From the NCBI RefSeq assembly GCF_049800675.1, contig NZ_JBLOOT010000005.1, positions 1-64,000 of the forward strand: a stretch of DNA of 64,000 nucleotides, given 5' to 3'. The DNA comes from Cauispirillum nitrogeniifigens. Lineage in GTDB: Bacteria; Pseudomonadota; Alphaproteobacteria; Rhodospirillales; Rhodospirillaceae. The notes beneath the pieces are model-generated. The model did no database searches. It had not been told where the DNA came from and saw nothing but the letters and a program-made list of their open reading frames with translations. Of the stretch, positions 46,870 through 54,103 are shown one piece after another. How positions within the stretch are numbered: the first letter of the stretch is position 1; every line of letters begins with the position of its first letter. The position numbers and the translations under genes are program-made.

Positions 46870-48099
46870 ATGCCGACCTCCCTCACCGCCCTCGTCCTGA
46901 TCGTCTTCGCCCTTGTCTATGTCGGCATGGCCGCCGGGCGGGTGCCGGGCCTGCGGGTGGATCGCGTCGGCATTGCCCTGATCGGCGCCGTGGTGGTGGT
47001 CGCAGCCGGCGCCCTGAACCCGGCGCAGGCCCTGGCGGCGGTGGACTTCCCGACGCTGTTCGTGCTGTTCGGCCTGATGATCCTGTCGGCGCAGTTCGCC
47101 GAAGCCGGGTTCACCGACTGGTGCTCGCAGAAGGTAGCGGCCAGCCCGGCCAGCCCGGAACGCCTGCTGGCCCTGACGGTGGCCGTGGGCGGCGGGCTGT
47201 CGGCGGTGCTGGCCAACGACGTGGTGGTCTTCGCCATGACACCGCTGCTGTGCGCCGGGCTGGAGCGCCGGGGCCTGGACCCCCGCCCCTACGTCATCGC
47301 CCTGGCCGGGGCGGCCAACGCCGGATCGGCGGCGACGCTGATCGGCAATCCGCAGAACATCCTGATCGGCCAGGCCGGCGGCCTGAACTTCTGGGAGTTC
47401 CTGGCGGTCTGCGGCCCGCCGGCCGTGGTCGCCCTGGCCGTCACCTACGGGGTGGTGGCCTGGATCTGGCGCGGCCGCCTGCATCTGGCGGCGCCGGTGC
47501 GCCCGCCCGAGGTGGCGGCCCGGCCGCTGGACCGCGCCATGCTGCTCAAGGGGCTGGCGGCCACCGTGCTGCTGCTGGCGCTGTTTTCCACGCCGCTGCC
47601 GCACGCCGCCGGGGCGCTGGTGGTGGCGGCCGTGCTGCTGGTCAGCCGCCGGCTCGCCACCCGCACCGCGCTGGGGCTGGTCGACTGGCCGCTGCTGGTG
47701 CTGTTCGCCGCCCTGTTCGTCGTCACCGGAGCCCTGGCCGCCACCGGCCTGCCGGACCGCGCGGTGGCCGCCCTGGCCGACGCCGGGCTGGCGCCCGACG
47801 GGCTGGGAACGCTGGCGGCGCTGACGCTGATCGGCTCCAACACCATCGGCAACGTGCCGGCCGACATGCTGCTGCTGGCCGCCCTGCCCGACCTGGGCGA
47901 GCGGTCGCTCCAGGCTCTGGCCCTGCTGTCCACCCTGGCCGGCAACCTGCTGCTGACCGGCAGCCTGGCCAACATCATCGCCGTCGAGCGGGCGGCATCG
48001 GTCGGCGTGCGGGTGAGCTTCCTCGACCACGCCCGCTGCGGCGTGCCGATGACCCTGCTGTCCTTGGCCGTGGCGCTGGCCTGGCTGGCGGCGGTGTAG
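46870..48099 (+). CDS. SLC13/ArsB-type anion permease
   Basis: A 409-residue membrane protein with about ten helices, starting 4 nt after the ClC stop. Ion-transporter superfamily motifs are NDVVVFAMTPLL and GAANAGSAATLIGNPQNILIG, then a second set with GSNTIGNVPADMLLL. These Asn-rich loops bind substrate anions or Na+. The substrate could be arsenite, sulfate or dicarboxylate; the sequence does not decide. Probable operon with the ClC gene. Confidence 0.88.
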   Translation: MPTSLTALVLIVFALVYVGMAAGRVPGLRVDRVGIALIGAVVVVAAGALNPAQALAAVDFPTLFVLFGLMILSAQFAEAGFTDWCSQKVAASPASPERLLALTVAVGGGLSAVLANDVVVFAMTPLLCAGLERRGLDPRPYVIALAGAANAGSAATLIGNPQNILIGQAGGLNFWEFLAVCGPPAVVALAVTYGVVAWIWRGRLHLAAPVRPPEVAARPLDRAMLLKGLAATVLLLALFSTPLPHAAGALVVAAVLLVSRRLATRTALGLVDWPLLVLFAALFVVTGALAATGLPDRAVAALADAGLAPDGLGTLAALTLIGSNTIGNVPADMLLLAALPDLGERSLQALALLSTLAGNLLLTGSLANIIAVERAASVGVRVSFLDHARCGVPMTLLSLAVALAWLAAV

Positions 48100-48104
48100 G
48101 GCGC

Positions 48105-48374
48105 CTACCGCTGGCGGGGCTTCTCGCCGGTGGTGGTCAGGGTGACGGTGTCGCCGGCGATGAGGAAGCTGACGGTGCCGTCGGCGGCGGTGTAGGTCCA
48201 GGTCTCCACCGGGCCGAGCTTGGCGACGTCGTCGGGCTGGCCGAGGCGGTCGCGCAGCTGGGCCTTGGTGGTCACGCCCTCGGCCTTGGCGAGCAGGTCG
48301 GCCTTGTCGGGCTCCAGGCAGCCCCCCAGCAGCAGCGGCAGGGCGAGAACGGCGACGGCAGCAAGACGACGCAT
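48105..48374 (-). CDS. Small SmpA/BamE-like lipoprotein
   Basis: An 89-residue lipoprotein. The signal peptide (about 1-18) ends in a lipobox LLGGC with the lipid-bearing cysteine at 19. The mature part has the BamE-like pattern KAEGVTTKAQLRDRLGQPDDV followed by ETWTYTAADG. It may be an outer-membrane assembly or envelope factor, though it is short and could be an unrelated small lipoprotein. It lies downstream of the GH114-like gene on the same strand, 12 bp away. Confidence 0.72.
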   Translation of the reverse strand: MRRLAAVAVLALPLLLGGCLEPDKADLLAKAEGVTTKAQLRDRLGQPDDVAKLGPVETWTYTAADGTVSFLIAGDTVTLTTTGEKPRQR

Positions 48375-48386
48375 GGACAGGGTTCC

Positions 48387-49196
48387 TCAGGTTGGACAGG
48401 CGCGCCGCCAGCCATCCAGGCTGCGGCGCTTGATGATGGCGGCCATGGACCGCCGGGCGGCGAGCGGGCAGACCTTCTGCGGGGTCATGGACTGGTCGGT
48501 GTACTCCACCGCCAGCACCGCCTTGCCGGCGGCGCGGAACGGCTGGGTCAGGTGGCACCACTGCTGGGCGACGCAGCTTTCCACGATGGTGAAGTCGAAC
48601 AGGGAGATCAGCTTCGGCGCCAGCTCCGGGGCGTTCTTCAGGCCGATGGACAGGCCGCGCTTGTGCGCCTCGCGCGCCAGCCAGGTGTTGAAGGCGATCT
48701 GGTCGGCGCGGGTCAGCGGGAAGCCGGTGTCGTTCTGCCAGCCGTCGATGTTGTCCGGGTCGACCGCCACGAAGCCCTTGGCCTTGCACAGGTCCAGGCG
48801 CTTGCGCAGGATCGGCCCCAGGACGTCCAGGCGGCGGATGTCCAGCCAGTGCTCCCCCGGCCAGCCCTGGTACGCCTTGCCCTTGACCGCCGCCGGGTAG
48901 GCCCTGGCGTCGGGGCGCCAGTCCTCCCAGGCCCCGGCATTGAGGTAGCAGACCGAGTGCACGCCCTTGGTGGCGAAGGCGCGCACCCGCGCCGCCGGGG
49001 TGTCGAACAGGTCGCTGACCATGACCTTGACCCCCGCCGGCACGGACGTCGGCGGCTCGATCAGGCGATAGTCCCAGGCCGCGTTCACCGGCGGTCGCCA
49101 GCGCGCTCCGGCGGCGTCCTTGGGCGCGTCGGCCGCCCGCGCCGTGCCGGTCATCAGTGCCAGGGCGACAACCGCCGCCACGATCTTCCACCCCAT
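48387..49196 (-). CDS. GH114-like endo-alpha-1,4-polygalactosaminidase family protein
   Basis: A 269-residue exported protein: signal peptide about 1-21 (MTGTARA|AD). The domain (about 40-250) is a TIM barrel of the glycoside hydrolase 114 type: WDYRLIEPPTSVP, CYLNAGAWEDWRPDA, GWPGEHWLDIR, GFVAVDPDNIDGW (acidic catalytic region) and IVESCVAQQWC. Relatives hydrolyse polygalactosamine in exopolysaccharide. It is divergent from a MoxR gene. Confidence 0.85.
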   Translation of the reverse strand: MGWKIVAAVVALALMTGTARAADAPKDAAGARWRPPVNAAWDYRLIEPPTSVPAGVKVMVSDLFDTPAARVRAFATKGVHSVCYLNAGAWEDWRPDARAYPAAVKGKAYQGWPGEHWLDIRRLDVLGPILRKRLDLCKAKGFVAVDPDNIDGWQNDTGFPLTRADQIAFNTWLAREAHKRGLSIGLKNAPELAPKLISLFDFTIVESCVAQQWCHLTQPFRAAGKAVLAVEYTDQSMTPQKVCPLAARRSMAAIIKRRSLDGWRRACPT

Positions 49197-49347
49197 GGTC
49201 CCCTCCGTGTTCCTCCGGCGATGGTTTCATGGACCGGCGCCCCAGGGCAACCACCTTCCCCCAACGACCTTCCCTTGGGGCAGTCTTGATCGCGCGCGGC
49301 GGGGCCTCTACCTTGGCTGCCATCGCCACAGGAGGACGCGCAAACCC

Positions 49348-50190
49348 ATGAAGTTCACCGGCACCGAGTCCTATGTCGCCACCGAGGATCTGATGGTCGC
49401 GGTCAATGCCGCCATCACCCTTCAGCGCCCGCTGCTGATCAAGGGCGAGCCCGGCACCGGCAAGACCGTGCTGGCCGAAGAGGTCGCCGCCGCCCTGGGC
49501 CTGCCGCTCATCCGCTGGCACGTCAAGTCGACGACCAAGGCGCAGCACGGGCTGTACGAGTACGATGCCGTGTCGCGCCTGCGCGACAGCCAGCTCGGCG
49601 ACGAGAAGGTCAAGGACATCGCCAACTACATCAAGCCCGGCAAGCTGTGGGAAGCCTTCGAGGCCGGCCGCGCCGTGCTGCTGATCGACGAGATCGACAA
49701 GGCCGACATCGAGTTCCCCAACGACCTGCTCCAGGAACTCGACCGCATGGAGTTCTTCGTCTACGAGACGGGGCAGACCGTGAAGGCCGCCCAGCGCCCC
49801 ATCGTCATCATCACGTCCAACAACGAGAAGGAGCTGCCCGACGCCTTCCTGCGCCGCTGCTTCTTCCACTACATCCGCTTCCCCGACCCCGACACCATGG
49901 CGCGCATCATCGACGTGCACTATCCGGGCATCAAGAACGCCCTGGTGCGCGAGGCGCTGACCATGTTCTACGACCTGCGCGACGTCACCGGCCTGAAGAA
50001 GAAGCCGTCAACCAGCGAGCTTCTGGACTGGATCAAGCTGCTGATGGCCGACGACATCAGCCCCGAGGCCCTGCGCGCCAAGGACGTCAAGACGCTGATC
50101 CCGCCGCTGCACGGGGCGCTGTTGAAGAACGAACAGGACGTCCACGCCCTGGAACGCCTGGCGTTCATGGCCCGGCGGGAGGGGCGGTAG
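49348..50190 (+). CDS. MoxR-family AAA+ ATPase
   Basis: ATG 49348 has an AGGAGG site and gives 280 residues. Walker A is GEPGTGKT (about 32-39), Walker B LLIDEIDKAD (about 111-120), followed by the sensor ITSNNEKELPDAFLRRCFF with arginine fingers. It is close to the CoxD subgroup that, with a von Willebrand factor A protein, inserts metals or remodels target enzymes. The VWA partner is 450 bp downstream on the same strand, with a small opposite-strand gene between. Confidence 0.93.
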   Translation: MKFTGTESYVATEDLMVAVNAAITLQRPLLIKGEPGTGKTVLAEEVAAALGLPLIRWHVKSTTKAQHGLYEYDAVSRLRDSQLGDEKVKDIANYIKPGKLWEAFEAGRAVLLIDEIDKADIEFPNDLLQELDRMEFFVYETGQTVKAAQRPIVIITSNNEKELPDAFLRRCFFHYIRFPDPDTMARIIDVHYPGIKNALVREALTMFYDLRDVTGLKKKPSTSELLDWIKLLMADDISPEALRAKDVKTLIPPLHGALLKNEQDVHALERLAFMARREGR

Positions 50191-50193
50191 GAG

Positions 50194-50562
50194 TCAGACC
50201 TCCAGCCCCTTGACCATCAGCGGCTTGCCCTGGGGCGGGTTGACCACCGCGCCCGAGGGCAGGCGGCGGACGAACCAGCCGCGCCGGGCGGCCTCGTCCA
50301 CCAGGGCGGCGGGGCGGGTGGCCTGCCAGCCGTCCAGGTGGCTCTCGAAGCTGCCGCCGTCGGCCCAGAAGGCGAGATCGCGGACCAGGGCGGCGTCATC
50401 GAGGCGGGCGGCCTGACGCTTGTGCCAGGCGTCGAGCAGGATCTGGGTGTCCTCCGGCCCCAGGCGCGGGGACAGGGCCTGCTCGTCGAGGCTGCGGCGC
50501 AGTTCGTGCCAGGTGCCGGCGCCGTCGAGCAGCAGCAGGGCTTTGGAAAGGGCTTCGCTCAT
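50194..50562 (-). CDS. Hypothetical protein between MoxR and VWA genes
   Basis: ATG 50562 has a GAGGCG site and gives 122 residues. It is a soluble, helical N-terminal part (LSKALLLLDGAGTWHELRRSL) with a Trp-rich middle (FWADGGSFESHLDGWQAT). No family is recognised. The opposite orientation interrupts the MoxR/VWA pair; it could be an autonomous gene or act as antisense to nothing obvious. Confidence 0.5.
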   Translation of the reverse strand: MSEALSKALLLLDGAGTWHELRRSLDEQALSPRLGPEDTQILLDAWHKRQAARLDDAALVRDLAFWADGGSFESHLDGWQATRPAALVDEAARRGWFVRRLPSGAVVNPPQGKPLMVKGLEV

Positions 50563-50636
50563 GGTCGCCTCGTGTCTGGAACTCCTCCGTCCTGGATACA
50601 AGATCGCGGCCAGGGATAAAACCGGGAAGGGATGAC

Positions 50637-51827
50637 ATGTTCATCAAGCTGTTCACCGAACTGCGCACCGCCGGGGTGCCGGTCAGCCTGAACGAATACC
50701 TCACCCTGCTGGGGGCGGTGGAGGCCGGCTGCGCCAACTACTCGGTGGAAGACTTCTACTTCCTGTCGCGCGCCACCCTGGTCAAGGACGAACGCAACCT
50801 CGACAAGTTCGACCGCGTCTTCGGCACCGTCTTCAAGGGCCTGGAGGACGTGGCCCTGGACGACATGCTCGCCGCCGCCGACATCCCCGAGGAATGGCTG
50901 CGCAAGCTGGCCGAAAAGGTCCTGACCGAGGAGGAAAAGGCGCAGATCGAGGCCCTGGGCGGCTGGGACAAGCTGATGGAGACGCTGAAGAAGCGCCTGG
51001 AGGAGCAGAAGGGCCGCCACCAGGGCGGCAGCAAGTGGATCGGCACCGCCGGCACCTCGCCGTTTGGCGCCTATGGCTACAACCCCGAGGGCATCCGCAT
51101 CGGCCAGGACCGCTCGCGCCATCGCCGGGCGGTCAAGGTGTGGGACAAGCGGGAGTTCAGGAACCTCGCCGACGACGTCGAGCTGGGCACCCGCAACATC
51201 AAGGTCGCCCTGCGCCGCCTGCGCCGTTTCGCCCGCCAGGGCGCGGCCACCGAACTGGACCTGGACGGCACCATCAAGTCCACCGCCCACCACGGCGGCC
51301 TGCTCGACATCCAGATGGTGCCGGAACGCCACAACGCGGTGAAGGTGCTGCTGTTCCTGGACATCGGCGGGTCCATGGACGACCACATCCGCATGCTGGA
51401 GGAACTGTTCTCCGCCGTGCGGTCGGAGTTCAAGCACCTGGAGCACTACTACTTCCACAACTGCCTGTACGAGTTCGTGTGGAAGGACAACGCCCGCCGC
51501 TTCACCGACCGCATCCCCACCTGGGACGTGCTGCACACCTATGGGTCGGACTACAAGCTGATCTTCGTCGGCGACGCTTCCATGAGCCCCTACGAGATCG
51601 TCTACAAGGGCGGCGCCGTGGAGCACTTCAACGAGGAACCCGGCCGCGTCTGGCTGGACCGGGCCCTGAAGACCTGGCCCAACGCCGTGTGGCTGAACCC
51701 GGTGGAGAAGCGCTTCTGGGACTACACCCACTCCATCGGCATGATCCGCGAGATCATGGACGACCGCATGTACCCCCTGACCCTGGAAGGCATCGACGCG
51801 GCCATGGCGGCGCTGAGCAAGACGTAG
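50637..51827 (+). CDS. VWA domain protein (CoxE-like) partner of MoxR
   Basis: A 396-residue protein with a helical N-terminus (about 1-120), a low-complexity GRHQGGSKW segment and a VWA domain (about 235-390). The MIDAS begins LFLDIGGSMDDH, with later threonine/aspartate sites in VGDASMSPYE. It belongs to the CoxE-like group that pairs with MoxR/CoxD ATPases. The two usually act on a metalloenzyme; no such client gene is seen adjacent. Confidence 0.9.
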   Translation: MFIKLFTELRTAGVPVSLNEYLTLLGAVEAGCANYSVEDFYFLSRATLVKDERNLDKFDRVFGTVFKGLEDVALDDMLAAADIPEEWLRKLAEKVLTEEEKAQIEALGGWDKLMETLKKRLEEQKGRHQGGSKWIGTAGTSPFGAYGYNPEGIRIGQDRSRHRRAVKVWDKREFRNLADDVELGTRNIKVALRRLRRFARQGAATELDLDGTIKSTAHHGGLLDIQMVPERHNAVKVLLFLDIGGSMDDHIRMLEELFSAVRSEFKHLEHYYFHNCLYEFVWKDNARRFTDRIPTWDVLHTYGSDYKLIFVGDASMSPYEIVYKGGAVEHFNEEPGRVWLDRALKTWPNAVWLNPVEKRFWDYTHSIGMIREIMDDRMYPLTLEGIDAAMAALSKT

Positions 51828-51889
51828 GGAGTTGCCTCGGCCCACCTTCTGTGGCAGACCGGCGGCATGGAAGCCACCGGAACGTGCAG

Positions 51890-52414
51890 ATGGACATCGC
51901 GCTCACCCTTGCCGGCCTGATTATCGCGGCCATCGGGACGTACTATACCTACAAGGCCTTTCGTGCGACGGCCCCTGCCGGCCGCCGGTCGAGTGGAACC
52001 CCGTCCGCCGGGGCAAGCAGGATCGCCGTCGCGGTGGTCGTTGACGGGTCGCGGGTTCTCATGGTGCGCCGGCAATACAACCCCGAACGGCTGACGTGGC
52101 AGTTCCCCGCCGGGCAGATGAACCCGGGCGAATCCCCTGAACACCGCGCCGAGCGGGAGGTCCGGTCGGAAACGGGCGTTCAGTGCCGCCCGGAAGCGAT
52201 CATCGGAGAGCGGAACCACCCGCAAACCCAGGTCCATTGCAGCTATGTCCGCTGTTCCTACATCAGTGGGACGGCGACCAACGCCGATCCTCAGGAGAAC
52301 AGCGAGGTCGCCTGGGTCGACGCGGTGGAGGTGGCCGCGCGGGTGAGCACCGATCTGGATGGCGAGGTTCTCCGCTTTCTTGATACACTGAACGCGGAAC
52401 GGGCAAGGGACTGA
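51890..52414 (+). CDS. Nudix hydrolase with N-terminal membrane helix
   Basis: ATG 51890 gives 174 residues. Residues about 3-22 are a hydrophobic helix (IALTLAGLIIAAIGTYYTY), rare for Nudix proteins. The Nudix domain (about 45-165) has box GQMNPGESPEHRAEREVRSE then TGV. The first glutamate of the usual EE pair is serine, so metal binding may be altered. The substrate is unknown. It is followed after 2 nt by another Nudix gene. Confidence 0.82.
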   Translation: MDIALTLAGLIIAAIGTYYTYKAFRATAPAGRRSSGTPSAGASRIAVAVVVDGSRVLMVRRQYNPERLTWQFPAGQMNPGESPEHRAEREVRSETGVQCRPEAIIGERNHPQTQVHCSYVRCSYISGTATNADPQENSEVAWVDAVEVAARVSTDLDGEVLRFLDTLNAERARD

Positions 52415-52416
52415 CC

Positions 52417-52818
52417 ATGGCGCAGGCGAAGGCACGGGTTGTCGTCTCCCTCGTCGAAAACGATGGGAAGGTTCTGCTGATTCACCGCCGCAACCCCGAA
52501 CACGGGCTGGGGTGGACCTTCCCTGGCGGCAAGGTCGAAGACCGCGAGAGCGAAAAAGCCGCCACCCGGCGCGAGGTGATGGAAGAGGTCGGCATCGCCT
52601 GCCGGCCGACCCGGAAGCTCGGCCAGCGGCGGCACCCCGACACCGGCAGCGTGATCTCCTACTGGGTCTGCCAGTACCAGGGTGGCGAACCGCGCGTGGT
52701 CGAGGAGGACAAGTTCGATCAGGTCGCCTGGATGGCGCCCGAGGAATTCCTTCGCGCCGTCACGACGGACGTGTCGCCCTTCGTGCGCGACTACCTCACC
52801 AGTTTGCAGGTGGAATAG
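52417..52818 (+). CDS. Nudix hydrolase
   Basis: A 133-residue minimal Nudix domain with a perfect box (GGKVEDRESEKAATRREVME then EVGI) and strands VVVSLVENDGKVLLIHRR and ISYWVCQYQGGE. It would hydrolyse a nucleoside diphosphate-linked substrate; the exact one cannot be inferred. It lies 2 nt after the membrane-linked Nudix gene, so the pair is probably an operon and possibly a duplication. Confidence 0.92.
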   Translation: MAQAKARVVVSLVENDGKVLLIHRRNPEHGLGWTFPGGKVEDRESEKAATRREVMEEVGIACRPTRKLGQRRHPDTGSVISYWVCQYQGGEPRVVEEDKFDQVAWMAPEEFLRAVTTDVSPFVRDYLTSLQVE

Positions 52819-52959
52819 CCGGTCCCGGTGGCCCACGCATCCGCCAACGCGGCCCTGAGCAAGACGCAGAGGGATTTTTTCCGGCGGCGGGATATTTTCT
52901 CCCCCGCCCGTTTCCAAGAAGGGACCACCCCCCCTGGACCCTCTGGGAGCCCCCCCCTC

Positions 52960-53292
52960 ATGCTTCGCATTCCGGCCGTCGCCAGTCTCGCCCTTCTCCT
53001 CCTCGCCGGACAGGCGCAGGCCGGCAGTGTCGTCATCAAGAACGATGCCTGGGTGGTCGCCCGCGCGCAGATCACCGGCACGCCCCACCCTGATCAGTGG
53101 GACTCCATCCTGCTGGGGAAGACACACGCCTTCACCTTTCCCGCCGACGGCCAGTACGACGTCCAGGTGACGGTCCAGTACCTGACCCTTCTCCAGGGAT
53201 GGAAGGACGCCTGCGTGGTGCGCCTGCACCCCTCCGAAAGCCGCACCATCACCGTGAGCGGCACGGCCTTCGGCGCCCATTGCAGCCCGTGA
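52960..53292 (+). CDS. Secreted small protein, tandem paralogue 1
   Basis: ATG 52960 gives 110 residues with a signal peptide (about 1-22, AGQAQA|G). The mature part is about 88 residues with two cysteines and a beta-rich pattern (SVVIKNDAWVVARAQITG, YDVQVTVQYL, GWKDACVVRL). The next gene encodes a clear paralogue with the same signal peptide and layout. No known family is recognised. The frame can extend to 52828, but the signal peptide supports 52960. Confidence 0.65.
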   Translation: MLRIPAVASLALLLLAGQAQAGSVVIKNDAWVVARAQITGTPHPDQWDSILLGKTHAFTFPADGQYDVQVTVQYLTLLQGWKDACVVRLHPSESRTITVSGTAFGAHCSP

Positions 53293-53338
53293 CCGGGGCC
53301 GGTGCAGGTCCCCCCTCCCCCCGCCAGGAGACGCCACC

Positions 53339-53674
53339 ATGCTCCGCATTCCGGCTGCCGCCAGCCTCGTCCTTCTTGCCCTGGCCGGGCAGGCCCAGGC
53401 CGACACCGTGACCGTCAGGAACGACGGCCAGGTGGCAATCGGGGCGAGGATCATCACCGGGCCCCACGAGGGAGAGTGGCACAACCTTCCGCCGGGGCAG
53501 ACGCAGACGATCGACTACACGCCCGATGGCCGGAACGAGGTCATGGTGAACGCGAAGTACGTGGACGGCCTGTTCAGGCTGAGGGACGCGTGCCTTGAGC
53601 GCCTGTCCCCCGGCGCGAACCACACGGTCAGCGTGGTCGCGTCGCCGTGGGGCGGCTACTGCGCGGTACGGTGA
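53339..53674 (+). CDS. Secreted small protein, tandem paralogue 2
   Basis: A 111-residue protein with ATG 53339 and an AGGAG site. The signal peptide (MLRIPAAASLVLLALAGQAQA) is nearly the same as that of the preceding protein, and the mature parts align: VTVRNDGQVAIGARIITG, LFRLRDACLERLSP, then SPWGGYC. It is a local tandem duplication with divergence in the mature domain. Function unknown; both could be cell-surface or periplasmic binding modules. Confidence 0.7.
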   Translation: MLRIPAAASLVLLALAGQAQADTVTVRNDGQVAIGARIITGPHEGEWHNLPPGQTQTIDYTPDGRNEVMVNAKYVDGLFRLRDACLERLSPGANHTVSVVASPWGGYCAVR

Positions 53675-53686
53675 GTGGCTGCCACA

Positions 53687-54007
53687 TCAAGCCGCGTGCG
53701 GCCGCACGACGGCGGCGAGGCGCGCGCCGTCGGTGGCCTCGGCGACAGCCAGATCATAGGCCGCCTGGAGGTTCATCCAGAAGCGGGCGGTGGTGCCGAA
53801 GTAGAGCCCCAAGCGCAAGGCCGTGTCCGCGGTCACCGCACGCTTTCCGGCGACCACCTCGGCCATGCGGCTCTGCGGCACATCAAGAGCGCGCGCCAGC
53901 GCCGCCACGGAGACGCCGGCCTCCGCCAGTTCCTCTGCCAGGATCTCTCCCGGATGGATGGGCGGCAGCGCAAGAGCGTCAATGGTAATCGACGATTTCG
54001 ACGTCAT
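53687..54007 (-). CDS. higA: HigA-type antitoxin (Xre helix-turn-helix), orphan
   Basis: ATG 54007 has a GGAAGGAGG site and gives 106 residues. The HigA pattern is clear: PPIHPGEILAEELAEAGVS, the helix-turn-helix VAALARALDVPQSRMAEVVAGKR, TADTALRLGLYFGTTARFW and MNLQAAYDL. HigA binds DNA and neutralises HigB, an mRNA interferase. The ~100 bp upstream hold no HigB-sized frame, so the antitoxin appears unpaired. Confidence 0.85.
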   Translation of the reverse strand: MTSKSSITIDALALPPIHPGEILAEELAEAGVSVAALARALDVPQSRMAEVVAGKRAVTADTALRLGLYFGTTARFWMNLQAAYDLAVAEATDGARLAAVVRPHAA

Positions 54008-54103
54008 GGACGCCTCCTTCCCGGACGGCGGCAGCCTCATCCGATCATCGGGGCAGGCCACATCATTGAAGATGGCTCTACGCTACCCGTCAAGCGAACA
54101 CCT

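Noticed and set aside
46690..49920. A 1076-codon minus-strand frame
   Set aside because: It runs antisense to the ClC, permease and MoxR genes and shows only biased composition with no domain. It is a GC shadow.
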